64,000 bases of DNA from Cristatella mucedo (lineage: Eukaryota > Bryozoa > Phylactolaemata > Cristatellidae). The stretch spans positions 1,186,001-1,250,000 of the forward strand of contig WPIO01000087.1 in NCBI GenBank assembly GCA_009760855.2, given 5' to 3'. Under the pieces are notes generated by a model, which saw only the letters and a program-made list of their open reading frames with translations, was not told the origin of the DNA and searched no databases. Shown here one piece after another: positions 1-10,719 of the stretch; within the stretch, counting starts at the first letter, position 1, and every line of letters begins with the position of its first letter. Position numbers and translations under genes: made by a program.

Positions 1-2116
1 GCAAAATCACTTATTGCAATAGGATGAACTCAATTGGGCACAGAGTTAGAGTAACTGCAGCAATGATATTCCGCACTGTTTCACAATAGGCAACCACAAT
101 CGTTGAATGTACATGCACAGAAGCTAAGTTTCTTAAATAATAATAATAATAATAATGCACTTGATAAAGCGCCCTCAGAGAACTTAATCTTTTTCTAGGC
201 GCTTTACATTTGCTGCAAAGTGATAGGCAATTAAATAGTAAGTAAAATCATGCTTGAAAAACAAACAAAATGAATAATATGGTTAGGGGTTACATGCACA
301 GGGTGAGCATGCAAATGTGGTTAGTGGCAGCATGCACAGTGTCAGCACGCATAAGCACATCAAGGACGAATCACAGGGACCCACTAAACCCTGTCCTAAA
401 TAGGAGTATTTTTAAGTTTCTTATAAATGTGGTCAGGTCATGGGATTTTCTGATGCAGGTCTGGAGGGAGTTCCAGACTTTGGGTATCCAATACCACGAG
501 CTAAATGCACGGTCTCCAAAGGATTTAGAGTTTGTACGAGGTATTTCCAGACTGTTGGATTCCGAAAAGCAGGTGGTACGATGCTTGGCCTGATGGGATA
601 GTATATCTGAAAGATAGGCTGGAGCCATAGAATGAAGAGACCTAAAAGTGAGCGACAAAACCTTGAAGTCAATCCGTTGCCTCACTGGTAGCCAGTGCAG
701 GTCGGCGAGAAGTGGAGTAATGTGGCAACTGCAACGCTCACGACAGACAAGCCTAGCTGCAGAGTTTGCACCAGCTGCAATCGCCTGATCGCACATGCTG
801 GTAGGCCAGTAAGCAGTGAGTTGCAGAAGTTGAGACGGGATGTCACGAATGCATGAACCAACTTGGACGTGGTATCCTTTTCTAAACAAGCCCTAATTTT
901 AGCAATGTTATGAAGCTGAAAATAGGCAGATTTGACTGTGGAACTGATGTGGTCGTCTAACGAGAGGTCACTTTAGAGCATGACACCTAGATTTCGTGCA
1001 GATTCAATAAGAGATATGATGGCAGAGCCGATTTTGAGCATTAGCCTTTCCAATTTCGGAATCGCACTTGGTTTGCCCATAGCTAATAAGTTAGTTTTTA
1101 TCATCATTCAAATTTAAGAACAGTCGCTGCGATCCATAAACGGACGACATTAATACATACAGCAAGGAAGTTGAGAGAATTCGACGTGCTCGAGTGCTTG
1201 AATGGATCTAAGCAAAGGTACTACTGAATTTCATCTGCATAGAAGTGAAAGCCTAGATTGTGCTTGGCAATCACATTGGCAAGAGCTAGAGTATAAACCA
1301 TGAAAAGAACCGGGCCAACACGGAGCCCTGAGGCATCCCATATTTCAGGGGTACCTCGGATGATATTTTCTTCATTCACATCAACACTCTGGAGTCTCCC
1401 ACTGAGATCTGAAGTGTGCAAGTGGCACCATAAGAAAATGGCACTTGCTGGCAGAGCGTTTGAAAACTGTTGCTTTATTTTTGCAGCCGAATATGATTTT
1501 TAGGACAAAAGATCCAAGTCTTAGGGCATCAGATCTCAAGATTATTTGTTTCTGAATTTATTGACAGTTTCAAACTCGATAGTAATCTAAAATATGATGG
1601 GTTGTCATTTTCATCCGCGTTGAGGAATTAAAGTCGGGACCCTGATAACATTGTTAAGGACTTGAGTTGCATTTGCCTAGCTTGAAGGAGTCAGGCAATG
1701 CCTACAAGGATTGTGCAAGCAATGATGCACTGTCATTAGCCAATGGAGCATTTTCAAGATCAATATCAAGTAAGCGATTGTAGAATTAATGTCCTCACAC
1801 CAAGTAGCAAACTCCACCATCCTTTAATCCATGTGGGTACAGCACGTAAAACATTCCGTAGAAGCTGCAAGAGTGTTTAACTAACCACGACTGAAGGGTA
1901 CTGGATTGATCTCTGGGTTGGCTTTTCACAAACCGAACAGTCTTAGTAGTCGCGGCACGAGAATGCCACAGCAGCAAAGCACGGCTATCAAAAGAACGGA
2001 AAATGTCCTTCTAAGGCATAGGGATTACCTCTTCTAGGGCAGAGCCTCAATGGTGCCTCCAGGCCTGCAGAAGTCCAGCTAGTGATAGGGCATCGTCAAT
2101 CAAGTAACTGCCTTTA
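1..2116 (-). repeat. Array unit 1
   Basis: First unit. The (TAA)n end of the LINE tail is at ~138-155. The RT C-terminus reads on the minus strand from about 889 to 371, and damaged upstream RT pieces lie at ~1,010-1,430. Private changes: one T fewer near 767 (gcagagtttgc), which breaks the RT frame, and one T more near 1,096. The window starts inside the array, so an earlier unit may exist to the left. Confidence 0.9.
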
Positions 2117-4237
2117 GCAAAATCACTTATTGCAATAGGATGAACTCAATTGGGCACAGAGTTAGAGTAACTGCAGCAATGATATTCCGCACTGTTTCAC
2201 AATAGGCAACCACAATCGTTGAATGTACATGCACAGAAGCTAAGTTTCTTTCTTAAATAATAATAATAATAATAATGCACTTGATAAAGCGCCCTCAGAG
2301 AACTTAATCTTTTTCTAGGCGCTTTACATTTGCTGCAAAGTGATAGGCAATTAAATAGTAAGTAAAATCATGCTTGAAAAACAAACAAAATGAATAATAT
2401 GGTTAGGGGTTACATGCACAGGGTGAGCATGCAAATGTGGTTAGTGGCAGCATGCACAGTGTCAGCACGCATAAGCACATCAAGGACGAATCACAGGGAC
2501 CCACTAAACCCTGTCCTAAATAGGAGTATTTTTAAGTTTCTTATAAATGTGGTCAGGTCATGGGATTTTCTGATGCAGGTCTGGAGGGAGTTCCAGACTT
2601 TGGGTATCCAATACCACGAGCTAAATGCACGGTCTCCAAAGGATTTAGAGTTTGTACGAGGTATTTCCAGACTGTTGGATTCCGAAAAGCAGGTGGTACG
2701 ATGCTTGGCCTGATGGGATAGTATATCTGAAAGATAGGCTGGAGCCATAGAATGAAGAGACCTAAAAGTGAGCGACAAAACCTTGAAGTCAATCCGTTTG
2801 CTTCACTGGTAGCCAGTGCAGGTCGGCGAGAAGTGGAGTAATGTGGCAACTGCAACGCTCACGACAGACAAGCCTAGCTGCAGAGTTTTGCACCAGCTGC
2901 AATCGCCTGATCGCACATGCTGGTAGGCCAGTAAGCAGTGAGTTGCAGAAGTTGAGACGGGATGTCACGAATGCATGAACCAACTTGGACGTGGTATCCT
3001 TTTCTAAACAAGCCCTAATTTTAGCAATGTTATGAAGCTGAAAATAGGCAGATTTGACTGTGGAACTGATGTGGTCGTCTAACGAGAGGTCACTTTAGAG
3101 CATGACACCTAGATTTCGTGCAGATTCAATAAGAGATATGATGGCAGAGCCGATTTTGAGCATTAGCCTTTCCAATTTCGGAATCGCACTTGGTTTGCCC
3201 ATAGCTAATAAGTTAGTTTTATCATCATTCAAATTTAAGAACAGTCGCTGCGATCCATAAACGGACGACATTAATACATACAGCAAGGAAGTTGAGAGAA
3301 TTCGACGTGCTCGAGTGCTTGAATGGATCTAAGCAAAGGTACTACTGAATTTCATCTGCATAGAAGTGAAAGCCTAGATTGTGCTTGGCAATCACATTGG
3401 CAAGAGCTAGAGTATAAACCATGAAAAGAACCGGGCCAACACGGAGCCCTGAGGCATCCCATATTTCAGGGGTACCTCGGATGATATTTTCTTCATTCAC
3501 ATCAACACTCTGGAGTCTCCCACTGAGATCTGAAGTGTGCAAGTGGCACCATAAGAAAATGGCACTTGCTGGCAGAGCGTTTGAAAACTGTTGCTTTATT
3601 TTTGCAGCCGAATATGATTTTTAGGACAAAAGATCCAAGTCTTAGGGCATCAGATCTCAAGATTATTTGTTTCTGAATTTATTGACAGTTTCAAACTCGA
3701 TAGTAATCTAAAATATGATGGGTTGTCATTTTCATCCGCGTTGAGGAATTAAAGTCGGGACCCTGATAACATTGTTAAGGACTTGAGTTGCATTTGCCTA
3801 GCTTGAAGGAGTCAGGCAATGCCTACAAGGATTGTGCAAGCAATGATGCACTGTCATTAGCCAATGGAGCATTTTCAAGATCAATATCAAGTAAGCGATT
3901 GTAGAATTAATGTCCTCACACCAAGTAGCAAACTCCACCATCCTTTAATCCATGTGGGTACAGCACGTAAAACATTCCGTAGAAGCTGCAAGAGTGTTTA
4001 ACTAACCACGACTGAAGGGTACTGGATTGATCTCTGGGTTGGCTTTTCACAAACCGAACAGTAGTAGTAGTCGCGGCACGAGAATGCCACAGCAGCAAAG
4101 CACGGCTATCAAAAGAACGGAAAATGTCCTTCTAAGGCATAGGGATTACCTCTTCTAGGGCAGAGCCTCAATGGTGCCTCCAGGCCTGCAGAAGTCCAGC
4201 TAGTGATAGGGCATCGTCAATCAAGTAACTGCCTTTA
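2117..4237 (-). repeat. Array unit 2
   Basis: Second unit, RT remnant at ~2,491-3,542 (minus). It carries a 4-bp insertion just before the (TAA)n tract (near 2,248). A local change near 2,796 (ccgtttgcttcac against ccgttgcctcac) shifts the RT frame. There is a short substitution near 4,061. Confidence 0.9.
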
Positions 4238-6354
4238 GCAAAATCACTTATTGCAATAGGATGAACTCAATTGGGCACAGAGTTAGAGTAACTGCAGCAA
4301 TGATATTCCGCACTGTTTCACAATAGGCAACCACAATCGTTGAATGTACATGCACAGAAGCTAAGTTTCTTAAATAATAATAATAATAATAATGCACTTG
4401 ATAAAGCGCCCTCAGAGAACTTAATCTTTTTCTAGGCGCTTTACATTTGCTGCAAAGTGATAGGCAATTAAATAGTAAGTAAAATCATGCTTGAAAAACA
4501 AACAAAATGAATAATATGGTTAGGGGTTACATGCACAGGGTGAGCATGCAAATGTGGTTAGTGGCAGCATGCACAGTGTCAGCACGCATAAGCACATCAA
4601 GGACGAATCACAGGGACCCACTAAACCCTGTCCTAAATAGGAGTATTTTAAGTTTCTTATAAATGTGGTCAGGTCATGGGATTTTCTGATGCAGGTCTGG
4701 AGGGAGTTCCAGACTTTGGGTATCCAATACCACGAGCTAAATGCACGGTCTCCAAAGGATTTAGAGTTTGTACGAGGTATTTCCAGACTGTTGGATTCCG
4801 AAAAGCAGGTGGTACGATGCTTGGCCTGATGGGATAGTATATCTGAAAGATAGGCTGGAGCCATAGAATGAAGAGACCTAAAAGTGAGCGACAAAACCTT
4901 GAAGTCAATCCGTTGCCTCACTGGTAGCCAGTGCAGGTCGGCGAGAAGTGGAGTAATGTGGCAACTGCAACGCTCACGACAGACAAGCCTAGCTGCAGAG
5001 TTTTGCACCAGCTGCAATCGCCTGATCGCACATGCTGGTAGGCCAGTAAGCAGTGAGTTGCAGAAGTTGAGACGGGATGTCACGAATGCATGAACCAACT
5101 TGGACGTGGTATCCTTTTCTAAACAAGCCCTAATTTTAGCAATGTTATGAAGCTGAAAATAGGCAGATTTGACTGTGGAACTGATGTGGTCGTCTAACGA
5201 GAGGTCACTTTAGAGCATGACACCTAGATTTCGTGCAGATTCAATAAGAGATATGATGGCAGAGCCGATTTTGAGCATTAGCCTTTCCAATTTCGGAATC
5301 GCACTTGGTTTGCCCATAGCTAATAAGTTAGTTTTATCATCATTCAAATTTAAGAACAGTCGCTGCGATCCATAAACGGACGACATTAATACATACAGCA
5401 AGGAAGTTGAGAGAATTCGACGTGCTCGAGTGCTTGAATGGATCTAAGCAAAGGTACTACTGAATTTCATCTGCATAGAAGTGAAAGCCTAGATTGTGCT
5501 TGGCAATCACATTGGCAAGAGCTAGAGTATAAACCATGAAAAGAACCGGGCCAACACGGAGCCCTGAGGCATCCCATATTTCAGGGGTACCTCGGATGAT
5601 ATTTTCTTCATTCACATCAACACTCTGGAGTCTCCCACTGAGATCTGAAGTGTGCAAGTGGCACCATAAGAAAATGGCACTTGCTGGCAGAGCGTTTGAA
5701 AACTGTTGCTTTATTTTTGCAGCCGAATATGATTTTTAGGACAAAAGATCCAAGTCTTAGGGCATCAGATCTCAAGATTATTTGTTTCTGAATTTATTGA
5801 CAGTTTCAAACTCGATAGTAATCTAAAATATGATGGGTTGTCATTTTCATCCGCGTTGAGGAATTAAAGTCGGGACCCTGATAACATTGTTAAGGACTTG
5901 AGTTGCATTTGCCTAGCTTGAAGGAGTCAGGCAATGCCTACAAGGATTGTGCAAGCAATGATGCACTGTCATTAGCCAATGGAGCATTTTCAAGATCAAT
6001 ATCAAGTAAGCGATTGTAGAATTAATGTCCTCACACCAAGTAGCAAACTCCACCATCCTTTAATCCATGTGGGTACAGCACGTAAAACATTCCGTAGAAG
6101 CTGCAAGAGTGTTTAACTAACCACGACTGAAGGGTACTGGATTGATCTCTGGGTTGGCTTTTCACAAACCGAACAGTCTTAGTAGTCGCGGCACGAGAAT
6201 GCCACACAGCAGCAAAGCACGGCTATCAAAAGAACGGAAAATGTCCTTCTAAGGCATAGGGATTACCTCTTCTAGGGCAGAGCCTCAATGGTGCCTCCAG
6301 GCCTGCAGAAGTCCAGCTAGTGATAGGGCATCGTCAATCAAGTAACTGCCTTTA
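4238..6354 (-). repeat. Array unit 3
   Basis: Third unit, RT remnant at ~4,606-5,657 (minus). One T is missing near 4,645, so the C-terminal RT frame runs on past its usual stop. There is a 2-bp CA insertion near 6,205. Confidence 0.9.
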
Positions 6355-8472
6355 GCAAAATCACTTATTGCAATAGGATGAACTCAATTGGGCACAGAGT
6401 TAGAGTAACTGCAGCAATGATATTCCGCACTGTTTCACAATAGGCAACCACAATCGTTGAATGTACATGCACAGAAGCTAAGTTTTCTTAAATAATAATA
6501 ATAATAATAATGCACTTGATAAAGCGCCCTCAGAGAACTTAATCTTTTTCTAGGCGCTTTACATTTGCTGCAAAGTGATAGGCAATTAAATAGTAAGTAA
6601 AATCATGCTTGAAAAACAAACAAAATGAATAATATGGTTAGGGGTTACATGCACAGGGTGAGCATGCAAATGTGGTTAGTGGCAGCATGCACAGTGTCAG
6701 CACGCATAAGCACATCAAAGGACGAATCACAGGGACCCACTAAACCCTGTCCTAAATAGGAGTATTTTTAAGTTTCTTATAAATGTGGTCAGGTCATGGG
6801 ATTTTCTGATGCAGGTCTGGAGGGAGTTCCAGACTTTGGGTATCCAATACCACGAGCTAAATGCACGGTCTCCAAAGGATTTAGAGTTTGTACGAGGTAT
6901 TTCCAGACTGTTGGATTCCGAAAAGCAGGTGGTACGATGCTTGGCCTGATGGGATAGTATATCTGAAAGATAGGCTGGAGCCATAGAATGAAGAGACCTA
7001 AAAGTGAGCGACAAAACCTTGAAGTCAATCCGTTGCCTCACTGGTAGCCAGTGCAGGTCGGCGAGAAGTGGAGTAATGTGGCAACTGCAACGCTCACGAC
7101 AGACAAGCCTAGCTGCAGAGTTTTGCACCAGCTGCAATCGCCTGATCGCACATGCTGGTAGGCCAGTAAGCAGTGAGTTGCAGAAGTTGAGACGGGATGT
7201 CACGAATGCATGAACCAACTTGGACGTGGTATCCTTTTCTAAACAAGCCCTAATTTTAGCAATGTTATGAAGCTGAAAATAGGCAGATTTGACTGTGGAA
7301 CTGATGTGGTCGTCTAACGAGAGGTCACTTTAGAGCATGACACCTAGATTTCGTGCAGATTCAATAAGAGATATGATGGCAGAGCCGATTTTGAGCATTA
7401 GCCTTTCCAATTTCGGAATCGCACTTGGTTTGCCCATAGCTAATAAGTTAGTTTTATCATCATTCAAATTTAAGAACAGTCGCTGCGATCCATAAACGGA
7501 CGACATTAATACATACAGCAAGGAAGTTGAGAGAATTCGACGTGCTCGAGTGCTTGAATGGATCTAAGCAAAGGTACTACTGAATTTCATCTGCATAGAA
7601 GTGAAAGCCTAGATTGTGCTTGGCAATCACATTGGCAAGAGCTAGAGTATAAACCATGAAAAGAACCGGGCCAACACGGAGCCCTGAGGCATCCCATATT
7701 TCAGGGGTACCTCGGATGATATTTTCTTCATTCACATCAACACTCTGGAGTCTCCCACTGAGATCTGAAGTGTGCAAGTGGCACCATAAGAAAATGGCAC
7801 TTGCTGGCAGAGCGTTTGAAAACTGTTGCTTTATTTTTGCAGCCGAATATGATTTTTAGGACAAAAGATCCAAGTCTTAGGGCATCAGATCTCAAGATTA
7901 TTTGTTTCTGAATTTATTGACAGTTTCAAACTCGATAGTAATCTAAAATATGATGGGTTGTCATTTTCATCCGCGTTGAGGAATTAAAGTCGGGACCCTG
8001 ATAACATTGTTAAGGACTTGAGTTGCATTTGCCTAGCTTGAAGGAGTCAGGCAATGCCTACAAGGATTGTGCAAGCAATGATGCACTGTCATTAGCCAAT
8101 GGAGCATTTTCAAGATCAATATCAAGTAAGCGATTGTAGAATTAATGTCCTCACACCAAGTAGCAAACTCCACCATCCTTTAATCCATGTGGGTACAGCA
8201 CGTAAAACATTCCGTAGAAGCTGCAAGAGTGTTTAACTAACCACGACTGAAGGGTACTGGATTGATCTCTGGGTTGGCTTTTCACAAACCGAACAGTCTT
8301 AGTAGTCGCGGCACGAGAATGCCACAGCAGCAAAGCACGGCTATCAAAAGAACGGAAAATGTCCTTCTAAGGCATAGGGATTACCTCTTCTAGGGCAGAG
8401 CCTCAATGGTGCCTCCAGGCCTGCAGAAGTCCAGCTAGTGATAGGGCATCGTCAATCAAGTAACTGCCTTTA
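6355..8472 (-). repeat. Array unit 4
   Basis: Fourth unit, RT remnant at ~6,727-7,777 (minus). Single-base gains lie near 6,485 (before the TAA tract) and near 6,719 (catcaaagg). Confidence 0.9.
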
Positions 8473-10590
8473 GCAAAATCACTTATTGCAATAGGATGAA
8501 CTCAATTGGGCACAGAGTTAGAGTAACTGCAGCAATGATATTCCGCACTGTTTCACAATAGGCAACCACAATCGTTGAATGTACATGCACAGAAGCTAAG
8601 TTTCTTAAATAATAATAATAATAATAATGCACTTGATAAAGCGCCCTCAGAGAACTTAATCTTTTTCTAGGCGCTTTACATTTGCTGCAAAGTGATAGGC
8701 AATTAAATAGTAAGTAAAATCATGCTTGAAAAACAAACAAAATGAATAATATGGTTAGGGGTTACATGCACAGGGTGAGCATGCAAATGTGGTTAGTGGC
8801 AGCATGCACAGTGTCAGCACGCATAAGCACATCAAGGACGAATCACAGGGACCCACTAAACCCTGTCCTAAATAGGAGTATTTTTTAAGTTTCTTATAAA
8901 TGTGGTCAGGTCATGGGATTTTTCTGATGCAGGTCTGGAGGGAGTTCCAGACTTTGGGTATCCAATACCACGAGCTAAATGCACGGTCTCCAAAGGATTT
9001 AGAGTTTGTACGAGGTATTTCCAGACTGTTGGATTCCGAAAAGCAGGTGGTACGATGCTTGGCCTGATGGGATAGTATATCTGAAAGATAGGCTGGAGCC
9101 ATAGAATGAAGAGACCTAAAAGTGAGCGACAAAACCTTGAAGTCAATCCGTTGCCTCACTGGTAGCCAGTGCAGGTCGGCGAGAAGTGGAGTAATGTGGC
9201 AACTGCAACGCTCACGACAGACAAGCCTAGCTGCAGAGTTTTGCACCAGCTGCAATCGCCTGATCGCACATGCTGGTAGGCCAGTAAGCAGTGAGTTGCA
9301 GAAGTTGAGACGGGATGTCACGAATGCATGAACCAACTTGGACGTGGTATCCTTTTCTAAACAAGCCCTAATTTTAGCAATGTTATGAAGCTGAAAATAG
9401 GCAGATTTGACTGTGGAACTGATGTGGTCGTCTAACGAGAGGTCACTTTAGAGCATGACACCTAGATTTCGTGCAGATTCAATAAGAGATATGATGGCAG
9501 AGCCGATTTTGAGCATTAGCCTTTCCAATTTCGGAATCGCACTTGGTTTGCCCATAGCTAATAAGTTAGTTTTATCATCATTCAAATTTAAGAACAGTCG
9601 CTGCGATCCATAAACGGACGACATTAATACATACAGCAAGGAAGTTGAGAGAATTCGACGTGCTCGAGTGCTTGAATGGATCTAAGCAAAGGTACTACTG
9701 AATTTCATCTGCATAGAAGTGAAAGCCTAGATTGTGCTTGGCAATCACATTGGCAAGAGCTAGAGTATAAACCATGAAAAGAACCGGGCCAACACGGAGC
9801 CCTGAGGCATCCCATATTTCAGGGGTACCTCGGATGATATTTTCTTCATTCACATCAACACTCTGGAGTCTCCCACTGAGATCTGAAGTGTGCAAGTGGC
9901 ACCATAAGAAAATGGCACTTGCTGGCAGAGCGTTTGAAAACTGTTGCTTTATTTTTGCAGCCGAATATGATTTTTAGGACAAAAGATCCAAGTCTTAGGG
10001 CATCAGATCTCAAGATTATTTGTTTCTGAATTTATTGACAGTTTCAAACTCGATAGTAATCTAAAATATGATGGGTTGTCATTTTCATCCGCGTTGAGGA
10101 ATTAAAGTCGGGACCCTGATAACATTGTTAAGGACTTGAGTTGCATTTGCCTAGCTTGAAGGAGTCAGGCAATGCCTACAAGGATTGTGCAAGCAATGAT
10201 GCACTGTCATTAGCCAATGGAGCATTTTCAAGATCAATATCAAGTAAGCGATTGTAGAATTAATGTCCTCACACCAAGTAGCAAACTCCACCATCCTTTA
10301 ATCCATGTGGGTACAGCACGTAAAACATTCCGTAGAAGCTGCAAGAGTGTTTAACTAACCACGACTGAAGGGTACTGGATTGATCTCTGGGTTGGCTTTT
10401 CACAAACCGAACAGTCTTAGTAGTCGCGGCACGAGAATGCCACAGCAGCAAAGCACGGCTATCAAAAGAACGGAAAATGTCCTTCTAAGGCATAGGGATT
10501 ACCTCTTCTAGGGCAGAGCCTCAATGGTGCCTCCAGGCCTGCAGAAGTCCAGCTAGTGATAGGGCATCGTCAATCAAGTAACTGCCTTTA
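8473..10590 (-). repeat. Array unit 5
   Basis: Fifth unit, RT remnant at ~8,868-9,895 (minus). Extra T residues near 8,882 and 8,921 shift the last RT codons. Confidence 0.9.
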
Positions 10591-10719
10591 GCAAAATCAC
10601 TTATTGCAATAGGATGAACTCAATTGGGCACAGAGTTAGAGTAACTGCAGCAATGATATTCCGCACTGTTTCACAATAGGCAACCACAATCGTTGAATGT
10701 ACATGCACAGAAGCTAAGT

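Noticed and set aside
270-593. 107-residue plus-strand frame repeated in array units and at 10,860
   Set aside because: Antisense to the LINE RT C-terminus, which has the clear family motifs; the plus-strand frame has none.
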